Origin: Ideonella aquatica
Lineage (GTDB): Bacteria > Pseudomonadota > Gammaproteobacteria > Burkholderiales > Burkholderiaceae_C
DNA: 64,000 bases
Direction: 5' to 3'
Assembly: GCF_018069755.1 (NCBI RefSeq)
Contig: NZ_JAGQDE010000001.1
Location: forward strand, 62,001 to 126,000
Translations under genes and position numbers: made by a program
Shown here: in pieces, positions 1 through 9,918 of the stretch
Numbering within the stretch: the first letter of the stretch is position 1
Layout: each line of letters starts with the position of its first letter
The notes under the pieces: generated by a model
Databases searched by the model: none
Told to the model about the DNA's origin: nothing
Seen by the model: the letters and a program-made list of their open reading frames with translations, nothing else

Positions 1-3
1 GCC

Positions 4-246
4 ATGGCACGCCAATCCACGCTCACGATGACCGCCGTGCTCAGCCAACGCGGCCTGGCCGACGCCCCCCCGCTGGGTCCGCTGCTCGGCGAGATGGCCG
101 TCTGGGACCCCAGCGACGATCTCATGCGCGACCCCGCGCAGGCCTTCGAGGAGGCCGACCGCCAGGTCGTGCGCATCCTCAGCGGCGTCAGCCTGCTCGG
201 GCTGGTGCTGGTGGCGGTCATCGCGATCGGACAGCTGGTGGCTTGA
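4..246 (+). CDS. Small hypothetical protein with C-terminal membrane helix
   Basis: An 80-residue reading frame at the window edge. The true start may lie upstream, so it could be the end of a longer protein. The first 55 or so residues are soluble and fairly acidic. Residues about 57-79 form one hydrophobic segment (SLLGLVLVAVIAIGQLVA) that looks like a C-terminal membrane anchor. No family was recognised. It lies upstream of argJ on the same strand, about 95 bases away, so co-transcription is possible. No function can be assigned. Confidence 0.5.
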   Translation: MARQSTLTMTAVLSQRGLADAPPLGPLLGEMAVWDPSDDLMRDPAQAFEEADRQVVRILSGVSLLGLVLVAVIAIGQLVA

Positions 247-341
247 CGGGCCTGCGGGCCCGTGGGCCTGCATCGGCCGGCACAGGCGGGCGCCTCCCTA
301 CAATGCGCCTTCCCTGAAGCCACCCGCCCTGCGCCACCGCC

Positions 342-1571
342 ATGCCCGTCCTGCTGACCGCCCCGAACCCTGCTGACCTCCACCCGGTCCCCGGCCTGCG
401 CCTGGGCGTGGCCGAAGCCGGCGTGCGCAAGGCCAAGCGCAAGGACCTGGTGGTGCTGGAGCTGGCCGAAGGCGCCGCAGTGGCCGGCGTCTTCACCCAG
501 AACCGCTACTGCGCCGCCCCGGTGCAGGTCTGCCGCGAACACCTGGCCGCTGGCGCCGCCATTCGCGCCGTGCTGATCAACACCGGCAATGCCAACGCCG
601 GCACCGGCGCCGATGGCCTGGCCCGTGCCCGCCGCAGCTGCGATGCGCTGGCCGCCCGCATGGGTCTGACGCCGCAACAGGTGCTGCCGTTTTCGACCGG
701 CGTCATCATGGAGACGCTGCCGGTCGAGCGCATCGAAGCCGGTCTGCCGGCCGCGCTGGCCGACCTGTCGGCGTCGAACTGGTCGCGTGCCGCCGAAGGC
801 ATCATGACCACCGACACCCTGCCCAAGGCCGCCTCGCGCCAGGTTCAGATCGGCGGCCGCACGGTCACCGTCACCGGCATCTCCAAGGGCGCTGGCATGA
901 TCCGCCCGAACATGGCCACCATGCTGGGCTTCATCGCCACCGACGCCGTGCTGGCGCCGGCCCTGTTGCAGCCGCTGGTCAAGCAGGCCGCCGATGCCTC
1001 GTTCAACCGCATCACCATCGACGGCGACACCTCCACCAATGACAGCTTCGTGCTGATCGCCACCCGCCAGGCCGGCCACGCCGAGATCACCTCGCTCGAC
1101 AGCACCGACGGCCAGGTGCTGCGCGACGCGGTGTTCGCCGTGGCCCGCCAGCTGGCCCAGGCCATCGTGCGCGACGGCGAGGGCGCCACCAAGTTCATCA
1201 CCGTGCAGATCGACGGTGGCCGCGATGAGGCCGAATGCCGCCTGGCCGCCTACGCCATCGCCCACTCACCGCTGGTCAAGACCGCCTTTTTCGCCAGCGA
1301 CCCCAACCTGGGCCGCATCCTGGCCGCCGTGGGCTATGCCGGCATCGCTGACCTCGACCAGCAACTGATCGAGATGCACCTGGACGATGTGCATGTGGTC
1401 ACGCAGGGCGGCCGGAACCCGGCTTACCGCGAGGAAGACGGCCAGCGGGTGATGAAGCAGGCCGAGATCACGGTGCGCGTGCACCTGGGCCGCGGTGCGG
1501 CCAGCAGCACCGTCTGGACCTGCGACCTGTCGCACGACTACGTCAGCATCAACGCCGACTACCGCTCCTGA
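342..1571 (+). CDS. argJ: Bifunctional ornithine acetyltransferase / N-acetylglutamate synthase ArgJ
   Basis: Transfers the acetyl group from N-acetylornithine to glutamate, recycling acetyl in cytosolic arginine biosynthesis; many ArgJ enzymes also use acetyl-CoA. The 409-residue length is typical. The glycine-rich [14 protein letters not shown] segment contains the conserved self-cleavage site before Thr193 (NMA-TML), which yields alpha and beta chains and exposes the nucleophile. The motif [15 protein letters not shown] near residue 325 and the C-terminal [16 protein letters not shown] are also characteristic. The start is the first ATG consistent with the conserved N-terminus. Whether it is mono- or bifunctional cannot be read from sequence alone. 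Confidence 0.95.
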   Translation: MPVLLTAPNPADLHPVPGLRLGVAEAGVRKAKRKDLVVLELAEGAAVAGVFTQNRYCAAPVQVCREHLAAGAAIRAVLINTGNANAGTGADGLARARRSCDALAARMGLTPQQVLPFSTGVIMETLPVERIEAGLPAALADLSASNWSRAAEGIMTTDTLPKAASRQVQIGGRTVTVTGISKGAGMIRPNMATMLGFIATDAVLAPALLQPLVKQAADASFNRITIDGDTSTNDSFVLIATRQAGHAEITSLDSTDGQVLRDAVFAVARQLAQAIVRDGEGATKFITVQIDGGRDEAECRLAAYAIAHSPLVKTAFFASDPNLGRILAAVGYAGIADLDQQLIEMHLDDVHVVTQGGRNPAYREEDGQRVMKQAEITVRVHLGRGAASSTVWTCDLSHDYVSINADYRS

Positions 1572-1573
1572 GT

Positions 1574-1587
1574 CCTGCCAAGGCAGG
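1574..1587. terminator. Short hairpin between convergent argJ and bactofilin gene
   Basis: CCTGCC-AA-GGCAGG forms a 6-bp stem immediately after the argJ stop codon, in the gap between two converging genes. There is no T run and the loop is only two bases, so a terminator role is weakly supported. Confidence 0.25.
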
Positions 1588-1604
1588 CCGGGCCGCTGCA
1601 GCGA

Positions 1605-2045
1605 TCAGTTCGAACCGAAGGGCCGCTGCTGTTCCAGCTGGTGGCCTTCGATCTCGCCGCGGTACTCCACCTTGCCGCGCAGACGGGCGCGCGGGTGGAT
1701 GTCGAGCAGCGCGTCGTACAGGGCATCGCCCAGCAGCGTGGCCGTGCCGGTGATCTCGAGCGACTTGCGCGCAATCACGGTGCCGCGCACCTTGCCTTCG
1801 ATCAGCACGTGATCGGCCTCGATCGTGGTCGACTCGATCACGCCGGTGGCGCCCACATGCACCGTGCCGCCGTTCTGGAAACTGATGTCGCCTTGCAGCA
1901 GGCCATCGACTTTCAGGCCCAGGTCCTGGCGCGAACTGAACGAGCCTTCAAAGACCGCGCCTTCAGCGATCAGGCTGGAAATGGCATTGAGCTGCTCGAC
2001 CGGCACGAGGCGCGCGGGGGCGCGGGCTGCATCTGGGCTGTTCAC
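1605..2045 (-). CDS. Bactofilin family protein
   Basis: A 146-residue cytoskeletal-type protein. Bactofilins form nucleotide-independent filaments from a right-handed beta-helix, often at membranes, in cell shape or envelope processes. The central region shows the repeating hydrophobic/glycine pattern of the DUF583 beta-helix: LKVDGLLQGDI, IEADHVLIEGKVRGTV and KSLEITGTATLLGDA. The flanks (residues 1-20 and the last 10) are polar. Its ATG overlaps the preceding gene's stop by four bases, so it is the last gene of a five-gene minus-strand cluster with two further bactofilin-like genes. The specific cellular role is unknown. Confidence 0.85.
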   Translation of the reverse strand: MNSPDAARAPARLVPVEQLNAISSLIAEGAVFEGSFSSRQDLGLKVDGLLQGDISFQNGGTVHVGATGVIESTTIEADHVLIEGKVRGTVIARKSLEITGTATLLGDALYDALLDIHPRARLRGKVEYRGEIEGHQLEQQRPFGSN

Positions 2046-2473
2046 ATGGACTCCTGGGCGTCGGCCGCGGAGGCCGCTTCTGGTGATCGCAATGGTAACC
2101 GACGGTGACGCACCGGCGGCTGGGCCATCAGGGACTCGTCATCGAGGCGCAACTGCAGCGGCGCGCTGGCGGCCACCGCTTCGGCGGCGGCCGGCGGCGC
2201 AGCGGGCGCGGGCGCCGGGGCGACAGCTGGAACGGTGGGGAGGGGGACATCGCCCGTGTTGACCCGCTGCAGCCACCACCAGGCGGCCAGCGAGGCCACC
2301 AGCAGCGGCGGGCCCAGGTAGACCAGGGCCTTGCCCAGCAGGTACACGCTCCAGCGCCAGGCCAGGCGGCGCCGGGCCACCCAGGTGTTGCGGCGCTGGG
2401 AACGCCGGAGTGCGGAGCGCAGCAGCTCCTGGCTGGTGGCGACCGTGGCCGCCTCAGCCCTGCTTCGGGACAT
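2042..2473 (-). CDS. Single-pass membrane protein in bactofilin cluster
   Basis: A 143-residue protein with a basic N-terminal segment (about residues 1-40), one hydrophobic helix (roughly 44-68, LLGKALVYLGPPLLVASLAAW) and an alanine/proline-rich tail. No family was recognised. It overlaps the upstream bactofilin gene by 20 bases and the downstream one by 4, which implies translational coupling. The layout suggests a membrane partner or anchor for bactofilin filaments; that is inferred from gene order only. Confidence 0.65.
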   Translation of the reverse strand: MSRSRAEAATVATSQELLRSALRRSQRRNTWVARRRLAWRWSVYLLGKALVYLGPPLLVASLAAWWWLQRVNTGDVPLPTVPAVAPAPAPAAPPAAAEAVAASAPLQLRLDDESLMAQPPVRHRRLPLRSPEAASAADAQESM

Positions 2474-2954
2474 CGGTGCGCACGCGCTCCAGCTGCGCGT
2501 TCAGGTCGGCGCCATTGACCTGCAGGTGGGTGTAGCGGATGCGGCCCGACACACTGGCCGACTCGTGCAGCGTGACGCGGCCGCCCGAGGCATCGAGCAG
2601 GCCGACAGCCTGACCCATCACGGCAATGTTGGGCGCGCTGATGTCGCCCACCACGGTGCCGGTCTCGGTGATCGTCACATGGCCATCGGGTGACTGCTCA
2701 AGGCGCAGATCACCTTGCACCTCGCCCGCCACGGTGATCGAGCCGACGATGCGTGCGGCGCCGGTGAAGGACAGGCCCGAAGCCAGCGTCGAGTGGCGCG
2801 ACGCCAGATCGTTGCTGGGCAGGGCCTGCACCGCAGGCTGCAGCGTGGGCACGCGGTCGACATCGGGCATGGTCTGGCCCAGCGCGATCGCGGGGACCTC
2901 GGCAGCCGGCTGGCCGTTGTCATCGGGGGAGGGCAGGGCAGTGGTGTCGTCCAT
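2454..2954 (-). CDS. Bactofilin-like beta-helix protein
   Basis: A 166-residue protein with a disordered N-terminal tail of about 55 residues followed by a bactofilin-type beta-helix: LSFTGAARIVGSITVAGEVQ, LRLEQSPDGHVTITETGTVV, GDISAPNIAVMGQAVG and SASVSGRIRYTHLQV. The last segment matches the 'hydrophobic ladder' repeats of DUF583. It is the middle bactofilin of the cluster. Three bactofilin-like proteins in a row could form mixed filaments, as paralogues do in some bacteria; that is inference. Confidence 0.75.
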   Translation of the reverse strand: MDDTTALPSPDDNGQPAAEVPAIALGQTMPDVDRVPTLQPAVQALPSNDLASRHSTLASGLSFTGAARIVGSITVAGEVQGDLRLEQSPDGHVTITETGTVVGDISAPNIAVMGQAVGLLDASGGRVTLHESASVSGRIRYTHLQVNGADLNAQLERVRTDVPKQG

Positions 2955-2957
2955 GGC

Positions 2958-3440
2958 TCAGGCGGTGTCGTCGAGCACCGGCAGCGCGGACTCGCCGCGC
3001 AGGGTGCGAAAGGGCCCCTGCAGCGTCGCGCCATCATACATACGCAATCGGGTGGCCAGCAGCGTGCCAGTGGACACGCCGCTGCTGGCGACATAGACGG
3101 TGCCCTGGCACTCGATCACGGTGTCGGGGTCGGCGTCGGGCACGTCGGCGCCAGCGCGGCCCAGCAGGTACAGGTCGCCCAGCACGCGGAAACGGCCGCG
3201 GATCATGCCGCCCGGCCACACCACCAGCCGGCCGGCGATCTCGCCCTGGCCGCCCAGTTCGCCCTGCAGCAGCAGCCCGCCCGCATAGCGCACGCGGCCG
3301 TCGACCACGCTGCCTTCGGCCAGGCGGTTCACGATGCCCAGGCGCACCGGGTCGATGACCAGTGTGTCGTGGTTGGCTCCGGGCAGATCTTCCTTCACCG
3401 TCGATTCCTTCGTTGCACCTGTGCTCAGACCCGCCACCAC
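2958..3440 (-). CDS. Divergent bactofilin-like protein
   Basis: A 160-residue protein with a polar N-terminus of about 30 residues and then repeated short beta strands: VDGRVRYAGGLLLQGELGGQ, GEIAGRLVVWPGGMIRGRFR and GDLYLLG. These fit a bactofilin-type beta-helix, although the family match is weaker than for the two downstream paralogues. It ends three bases before the next bactofilin gene and overlaps the upstream membrane-protein gene by 16 bases. Internal starts exist (for example at the Met/Val-rich N-terminus), so the first ten residues are uncertain. Confidence 0.65.
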   Translation of the reverse strand: MVAGLSTGATKESTVKEDLPGANHDTLVIDPVRLGIVNRLAEGSVVDGRVRYAGGLLLQGELGGQGEIAGRLVVWPGGMIRGRFRVLGDLYLLGRAGADVPDADPDTVIECQGTVYVASSGVSTGTLLATRLRMYDGATLQGPFRTLRGESALPVLDDTA

Positions 3441-3748
3441 CAGGCGCAGGCGGCCACCAGGCCGGCACTCCAGGCCAGCCAGGCCACCAGCATCAGACCG
3501 ATGCGCCAGCGCGCCAGCCGGGGCAGCGACACCGGTCGCCCCACCAGCACCTCGCCGGGTTCGGCGGCCCAGGCGCTGCGTACCGCGAGCAAGGTCATCT
3601 CCAGCCCGGTACGGCTGCCTTCCACCAGCACGCCGCGCGAGGGCTGGCGCAGCTGGCCCACGCTGGGGCCCATGGCCACCTGCCGCGTCGGGCCGACGAT
3701 CTGCTCGGTGAAGTACTGGTCGATCGACTGCTCGTCGTGCATGGCCAC
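3425..3748 (-). CDS. Small C-terminally anchored membrane protein, first gene of bactofilin cluster
   Basis: A 107-residue protein whose first 78 residues are soluble and whose C-terminus is a single hydrophobic helix (RIGLMLVAWLAWSAGLVAAC) ending in a short aromatic tail. It is the promoter-proximal gene of the five-gene bactofilin cluster and is divergent from the MFS transporter gene, with about 60 bases between the starts. The family was not recognised. It may tether the filament system to the inner membrane; this is inferred from topology and neighbours. Confidence 0.6.
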   Translation of the reverse strand: MAMHDEQSIDQYFTEQIVGPTRQVAMGPSVGQLRQPSRGVLVEGSRTGLEMTLLAVRSAWAAEPGEVLVGRPVSLPRLARWRIGLMLVAWLAWSAGLVAACAWWWRV

Positions 3749-3808
3749 CGATTATGGCCTGCTAGCATCGGCCGCCCAGTAACACCTCGTCCCCGGAGAC
3801 CGTCCCCG

Positions 3809-5056
3809 TTGTACCGCTTGCGCCCAGACGATTTGCTGCGTGATCCGTCCTACCGTCGGCTTTGGCTGTCGGTGCTGTGCGGCTCACTGGGCGGGCAGAT
3901 CACCCTGCTGGCGCTGCCCCTGTCGGCCGCGGTGCTGCTGAACGCCAGCCCGACGCAAATGGGCTGGCTGACCTCGCTTGAGCTGCTGCCCTTTACATTG
4001 TTCTCGCTGCCCTCGGGGGTGTGGCTGGATCGGGTGCGCAAGCTGCCCGTCTACGTGGCGGGCGAGCTCTTGCTGGCGCTGGCGGTGGGTTCGGTGCCAC
4101 TGGCCTGGCTGATGGGCTGGCTGTCGATGAGCTGGCTGTACGGAGTGGCCTTCGTGGTGGGCCTGGTCAATGTCAGTGCCGGGACCGCCGCGCAGATCGT
4201 GCTGACCCAGGTGGTGCCGCGCGAGCGCCTGGTCGAGGCCCATGCCAAGAACGCGCTGGCCAGCTCGGGCGCCGAGGTCGTCGGTCCTGGCCTGGCTGGG
4301 CTGCTGATCCGCGCGGTGGGTGCGCCGCTGGCGCTGTTGGCCGACGCGCTGCTGCTGAGCTTCTCCGCCGGGTTGCTCAAGGGCCTGCGCGTCACGGAGA
4401 TCCGTCAGCGCGATGTCGGCCGCAGTTTCAGTGCCGAGCTGCTGGAGGGCCTGCGCTTCGTCCGGTCCCAACGCCTGCTGGTCTCGCTGGCCGCCTGCGT
4501 GGCCACCTGGCAGCTGTGCTACCAGTCAGCCCTGGTGGTCCAGATCCTGCACGCCACGCGCACACTGGGCCTGGATGAGCAGCAGGTGGGCCTGTGCTAC
4601 GTTGCGCTGGGCGTGGGCACGGTGGGTGCCAGTCTGCGCGGCGATCGGCTCAGCCGCCGCATCGGCCCGGGTCCCAGTCTGGTGGCGGGCTTTGCGATCA
4701 CGGCCATGGGCTGGGGCGCCGCCGCGCTGGCGCCGATCGGACCGTGGGGCGTGGCGGCCTTTGCATGGATGCTGATGTGCTTCGGGGCTGGCGCGGTGAT
4801 CCTGTTCATCAACTTCATCTCGTTGCGCCAGGCCGCCACACCCGAGCCGCTGCTGGGCCGCATGACCAGCACCATGCGCTGGCTGATCCTGTTGCCGGCG
4901 GGGCCTGGCGCGCTGATCGGCGGCTGGCTGGGCGAGCAGGTGGACCTGCGCGCCTCGCTGGCCTTCGCGGCCGTGGGCAGCGCACTGCTGGCGCTGGTGG
5001 CCTGGCGCCTGCCGGCGATCCGCGGCGCGCGCCAGCTGCCTGGCCCGGCTCAGTAG
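3809..5056 (+). CDS. MFS transporter (EntS/MFS_3-like exporter), TTG start
   Basis: A 415-residue major facilitator protein with about 12 hydrophobic segments, probably exporting a small molecule through the inner membrane by proton antiport. Substrate is unknown. The N-terminal half carries the MFS loop 2-3 signature (SLPSGVWLDRVRKLPVYV), and a second copy-like loop GDRLSRRIGPGP sits at the start of the C-terminal half. No ATG lies near the beginning of homology. A TTG at this position is preceded by CCGGAGAC with suitable spacing and gives the usual cytoplasmic N-terminus (YRLRPDDLLRDPSYRRLW). It overlaps the converging downstream gene by seven bases. Confidence 0.8.
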   Translation: MYRLRPDDLLRDPSYRRLWLSVLCGSLGGQITLLALPLSAAVLLNASPTQMGWLTSLELLPFTLFSLPSGVWLDRVRKLPVYVAGELLLALAVGSVPLAWLMGWLSMSWLYGVAFVVGLVNVSAGTAAQIVLTQVVPRERLVEAHAKNALASSGAEVVGPGLAGLLIRAVGAPLALLADALLLSFSAGLLKGLRVTEIRQRDVGRSFSAELLEGLRFVRSQRLLVSLAACVATWQLCYQSALVVQILHATRTLGLDEQQVGLCYVALGVGTVGASLRGDRLSRRIGPGPSLVAGFAITAMGWGAAALAPIGPWGVAAFAWMLMCFGAGAVILFINFISLRQAATPEPLLGRMTSTMRWLILLPAGPGALIGGWLGEQVDLRASLAFAAVGSALLALVAWRLPAIRGARQLPGPAQ

Positions 5057-6210
5057 GCCAGCCGGAAGAACGCCCCCAGGCCATGCGCACCGCCGCTGTC
5101 GGTGGTGCCCACCATCGAGCCGTCGGGCGCGGCGCACAGGGCCTCCAGCGGGCTGTAGCCGCAGGGGTCGCCTTCGCTGAATCGGTGCACCACCGCATAG
5201 CCGCCGTCCACGCCGATGCGGTAGACGGTGCCGCGCGGCATCACGGGGTCGCCGCCGCCGTTCGTCAGCCCCCACAGTGAGCCGTCCGCGTGCCGCGTCA
5301 GGCCGCCGCAGGGGTAGGCGCCATCCTCGCCGCCGGTGAAGGCGTGCACCCGCTGCATCCGCCGCCGCTGCAGATGGAAACGCCAGACCTGACCCAGGTG
5401 GCGTCCGCGGTGGGCGGTCACCACACCCCACAGCCAGCCCTCGGCGTCCAGCAGCAGCTCACCGCGCGGTGCCGACGAGCGCCAGGCGTGCAGCAGCTCC
5501 ACCGAGCCGCGGCGCGGGTCCAGGCGCAGCAGGGCGCCGCCGCGGTCCAGCACGCGCGTGGTGGTGAAGACCAGCGTGCCGTCGGGCAGTCGCAGCGGAC
5601 CGGAGCGGCAGGCGCCTGTGCTGTGCACATCGGGCTCGAACAGCACCTCGGTGCGCCGCGGGTGGACGAGCCGGCTGCGGTAAAGACAGGAGCCGCCCCC
5701 GCCGACCCGGCTGTCGGCCAGGCCATACAGCCACGGGCCGTCCAGTTGCAGACGGGCGCGCAGCAACGCAGGCGCGCCCGGCTCGCCACCGCCAGGCAGC
5801 AGAAAGCGCAGGCCGTCGGCGGCTGACCAGCGCATCAGGGTGCCGTTGCCGGGCGCGCCGCCGAACATCGTGCTGCTCCACAGCGCGCCGTCCTCGGCCA
5901 GGCTGCAGGGTGACGACGCCGAAACGCCCAGTCCCTGCTGGTAGACCAGGCCAGCCAGCTCGGTGTAGGTGCCCTCCAGCGTCAGCCGGTACAGCAGCCC
6001 CAGGCCTCCGCTGCCGCCGTGCATGAAGGTGCCGTACAGCGCGCCGTCGCCGCCCACGCAGGGGGCACCATTGGGGACTGAGCCGCCGCCGGGCGTGATG
6101 GCGTACAGCGGCGTGGGCTGCAGGTCCGCGGCATGGGCGCGGGCCGTCCCGGCGACGGCCGCGGTGGCGCCCAGCCAGGTGATGAAGTCTCGGCGGTCGA
6201 TCGGTGGCAT
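5050..6210 (-). CDS. Tat-exported GloVer-type tandem repeat protein
   Basis: A 386-residue protein beginning with a twin-arginine signal peptide (RRDFITWLGATAAVAGTARA, cleavage probably after AHA near residue 27), so it is exported folded. The mature part repeats a pattern of about 55 residues resembling the GloVer repeat: GALYGTFMHGGSGGLGLLYR, FTGGEDGAYPCGGLTRHADG and GTVYRIGVDGGYAVVHRF, likely a beta-propeller-like fold. A clear ribosome binding site (GGGAG) precedes the ATG. Its partner or ligand is unknown. It lies downstream of ugpQ on the same strand but is probably a separate unit. Confidence 0.7.
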   Translation of the reverse strand: MPPIDRRDFITWLGATAAVAGTARAHAADLQPTPLYAITPGGGSVPNGAPCVGGDGALYGTFMHGGSGGLGLLYRLTLEGTYTELAGLVYQQGLGVSASSPCSLAEDGALWSSTMFGGAPGNGTLMRWSAADGLRFLLPGGGEPGAPALLRARLQLDGPWLYGLADSRVGGGGSCLYRSRLVHPRRTEVLFEPDVHSTGACRSGPLRLPDGTLVFTTTRVLDRGGALLRLDPRRGSVELLHAWRSSAPRGELLLDAEGWLWGVVTAHRGRHLGQVWRFHLQRRRMQRVHAFTGGEDGAYPCGGLTRHADGSLWGLTNGGGDPVMPRGTVYRIGVDGGYAVVHRFSEGDPCGYSPLEALCAAPDGSMVGTTDSGGAHGLGAFFRLAY

Positions 6211-6305
6211 CGCAGTCTCCCAGTCAGGCTGTGGAGCGACGAATCATCTGCCTGCCGCCAACGCAGGCCCATCCCCTGTCGAGCGGCGGGACGTGGGGGG
6301 CGGAC

Positions 6306-7057
6306 TCAGGCCGCGATCGCGTGTTCGTGCGGATGGAAGCGGTCGACGGCGTCGGTGATCAGGCCATCAACGCCGAGCGCCAGCAGGCGCGCCACGTCCT
6401 CGGGCGCGTTGACGGTGTAGCACAGCGCGCGCAGACCGGCGGCATGCAGTCGCTCACACAGCGCCGCATCCATCAGGCGGAAGTTGGTGATCACGGCCAC
6501 GCAACCCAACTGCTGCGCCGCTTCCCACCAGCCCGGCCAGTCGGTATCGACCAGCAGCGCGCGCGGCAATGGCGGCGCCGCTGCGCGCGCGCCGTCCAGC
6601 GCCTCGGGGCGAAAGGAGCTCAGCAGCGGCACGCGCGCGCGGCCGGCCCACAGTCGGGCCACGGCCTCAGCAACGACACGGCCGGTGCGGTACTCATCAC
6701 CGGGCGTGGGCTTGATCTCCAGGTCGAGGTCGAAGTCGTTGCGCTGCAGCCAGGTGGCGATGGCCGCCAGCGTGGCGGGTGGCTCGCCGGCAAAGGCGGG
6801 GCTGTGCCAGCCGCCAGCGTCCAACTGCGACAGCGCCGACCAGGACAGGTCGGCGGCGCGACCCTGGCCGTCGGTGGTGCGCTCCAGCGTGGCGTCGTGC
6901 AGCAGGAAGGCCACGTCGTCGCCCGAGAGCTTCACATCGCACTCAAAGGCCCGGTAGCCATGGCGGGCGCCTTCGCGGAACGCGGCCAACGTGTTTTCAG
7001 GTGCCAGCAGCCCGGCACCGCGGTGGGCGATCCAGCGCGGCAGCGGCCAGGGCGCCG

Positions 7058-7061
<4 letters not shown>
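6306..7061 (-). CDS. ugpQ: Glycerophosphodiester phosphodiesterase UgpQ
   Basis: A 251-residue cytosolic enzyme that hydrolyses glycerophosphodiesters to sn-glycerol-3-phosphate plus alcohol. It has the GDPD core: [19 protein letters not shown] (catalytic His and the HRG/E-N pair), [24 protein letters not shown], and the C-terminal [20 protein letters not shown]-type barrel end. A longer start 13 codons upstream is possible. The start chosen here overlaps the ugpC stop as ATGA, the usual coupled arrangement, and leaves a normal N-terminus. It is the last gene of the ugp operon and processes diesters imported by UgpBAEC. Confidence 0.93.
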
Positions 7062-8125
<1,064 letters not shown>

Positions 8126-8128
8126 GGT

Positions 8129-8983
8129 TTATTTCTCGGAATCGACCAGGCCCTTGACGAACCATTTCTGCATGAAGATCACCACCAGGGCCGGCGGCAG
8201 CATCGCCAGCATCGCCGTGGCCATCACCACGTTCCATTCGGTGTAGGCCTCACCGGCGATCAGGCGTTTGATGCCCATGACGATCGGGTACATGCCCTCG
8301 TCGGTGGTCACCAGCAGCGGCCACAGGTACTGGTTCCAGCCGTAGATGAACTGGATCACGAACAGCGCCGCGATGCTGGTGGTCGACAGCGGCAGCAGCA
8401 CGTCCTTGAAAAAGCGCAGTGGCCCAGCGCCGTCGATGCGCGCGGCCTCCACCAGCTCGTCGGGCACGGTCAGGAAGAACTGGCGGAACAGGAAGGTGGC
8501 GGTGGCGCTGGCGATCAGCGGCACCGTCAGGCCGGCATAGCTGTTGAGCATGCCCAGCTGCGACACCACCTCGTAGGTGGGCCCGATGCGCACCTCCACC
8601 GGCAGCATCAGCGTCACAAAGATCATCCAGAACACCAGCCCGCGCAGCGGGAAGCGGAAGTAGACGATCGCGAACGCCGACAGCAGTGAGATGGCGATCT
8701 TGCCCAGCGCGATCACCAGCGCACTGACCAGGCTGATGCCCATCATCGGCAGCGCTGGCGGCACGGTGGAGCCGGCGCTGGTCTGGCCGCCAAACAGCGC
8801 CAGGCCATAGGTGTCCAGCAAGTGGCTGCCGGGCCAGATCGACATCGGCCGGCCCTGGGCGATCTCCTCGGCGGTGTGGGTGGAGGCGACGAAGGTCAGC
8901 CACACCGGGAATACGATGACCAGCACGCCCAGCACCAGCACGAGGTGGGAGAGCAGGGTGGCGAGGGGGCGCTTTTCAATCAT
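8129..8983 (-). CDS. ugpE: sn-Glycerol-3-phosphate ABC transporter permease UgpE
   Basis: A 284-residue inner-membrane permease with six predicted helices. The cytoplasmic EAA loop reads [20 protein letters not shown], which docks the ATPase. The N-terminus [20 protein letters not shown] and the [15 protein letters not shown] periplasmic stretch are typical of UgpE. The gene lies 18 bases after ugpA and 3 bases before ugpC, so it is translated as part of the operon and pairs with UgpA to form the channel. Confidence 0.93.
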   Translation of the reverse strand: MIEKRPLATLLSHLVLVLGVLVIVFPVWLTFVASTHTAEEIAQGRPMSIWPGSHLLDTYGLALFGGQTSAGSTVPPALPMMGISLVSALVIALGKIAISLLSAFAIVYFRFPLRGLVFWMIFVTLMLPVEVRIGPTYEVVSQLGMLNSYAGLTVPLIASATATFLFRQFFLTVPDELVEAARIDGAGPLRFFKDVLLPLSTTSIAALFVIQFIYGWNQYLWPLLVTTDEGMYPIVMGIKRLIAGEAYTEWNVVMATAMLAMLPPALVVIFMQKWFVKGLVDSEK

Positions 8984-9001
8984 GTCTTCTCAGCCCCTGG
9001 C

Positions 9002-9883
9002 TCAGTACTGCACCTTGCGCTCGACGAAGCGGAACTGCAGCACCGTCAGCGCCACCACCACCACCATCAGCACCACCGACTGCGCGGCCGAGCCGCCCAT
9101 GTCCAGCGCCTTGAAGCCGTCGTAGTAGACCTTGTAGACCAGGATGGACGTGTCCTTGCCCGGGCCCCCGCTGGTGGCCGCATCGACGATCGCGAAGGTG
9201 TCGAAGAAGGCGTAGACGATGTTCATCACCAGCAGGAAGAAGGCGGTGGGCGACAGCAGCGGGAACTGCACCGTCCAGAAGCGCCGCCACGGGCCGGCGC
9301 CGTCGATCGCCGCCGCCTCGATCAGCGACTTGGGGATGGCCTGCAACCCGGCCAGGAAGAACAGGAAGTTGTAGGAGATCTGCTTCCACACCGCGGCCAC
9401 CACGATCAGCGTCAGCGCATGGCCGCTGTCGAGCAGGTGGTTCCACTCGATGCCCAGCCAGCCCAGGCCGTGGCTGACCACGCCCAGGCCCGGCATGAAC
9501 AGGAACATCCACAGCACCCCCGCCACCGCCGGCGCCACCGCATAGGGCCAGACCAGCAGCGTGCGGTAGAAGCGCGAGCCGCGCACCACGCGGTCGGCCA
9601 TCACCGCCAGCAGCAGCGACACCGCCAATCCGCTGCCCGCCACCAGCGCCGAATACACCGCCGTCAGCTTGAACGAGTCCAGGTAGGCCGGATCGCTGAA
9701 CAGGCGCTCGAAATTGGCCAGGCCGACGAACTCGGTGCTGGTGCCGAAGGCATCCTGCTGAAGCACGCTCTGCCACAAGGCCTGCGCGGCAGGCCAGAAG
9801 AAGAACACCAGCACGATCGCCATCTGCGGGGCGATCAGCAGCCAGGGCAGCCAGCGGCTGCGGAAGAGGACGCGTTTTTCCAT
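9002..9883 (-). CDS. ugpA: sn-Glycerol-3-phosphate ABC transporter permease UgpA
   Basis: A 293-residue CUT1-type permease with six hydrophobic segments and the EAA loop [20 protein letters not shown]. The start at [14 protein letters not shown] is preferred. The frame stays open ten codons further upstream, but those codons run through the GC hairpin that separates this gene from ugpB and give an atypical N-terminus. It forms the transmembrane heterodimer with UgpE. Confidence 0.93.
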   Translation of the reverse strand: MEKRVLFRSRWLPWLLIAPQMAIVLVFFFWPAAQALWQSVLQQDAFGTSTEFVGLANFERLFSDPAYLDSFKLTAVYSALVAGSGLAVSLLLAVMADRVVRGSRFYRTLLVWPYAVAPAVAGVLWMFLFMPGLGVVSHGLGWLGIEWNHLLDSGHALTLIVVAAVWKQISYNFLFFLAGLQAIPKSLIEAAAIDGAGPWRRFWTVQFPLLSPTAFFLLVMNIVYAFFDTFAIVDAATSGGPGKDTSILVYKVYYDGFKALDMGGSAAQSVVLMVVVVALTVLQFRFVERKVQY

Positions 9884-9890
9884 CGCAGGG

Positions 9891-9910
9891 GCCGCCCCGG
9901 GCGGGGCGGC
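9891..9910 (-). other. Intergenic hairpin between ugpB and ugpA
   Basis: GCCGCCCC and GGGGCGGC form a perfect 8-bp GC stem around a four-base loop, in the 35-base gap between the binding-protein and permease genes. No T run follows, so it is not a classical terminator. In malE-malF and similar operons a hairpin here stabilises the binding-protein message and lowers expression of the distal permease genes; a similar role is inferred. Confidence 0.6.
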
Positions 9911-9918
9911 CATTCAGA

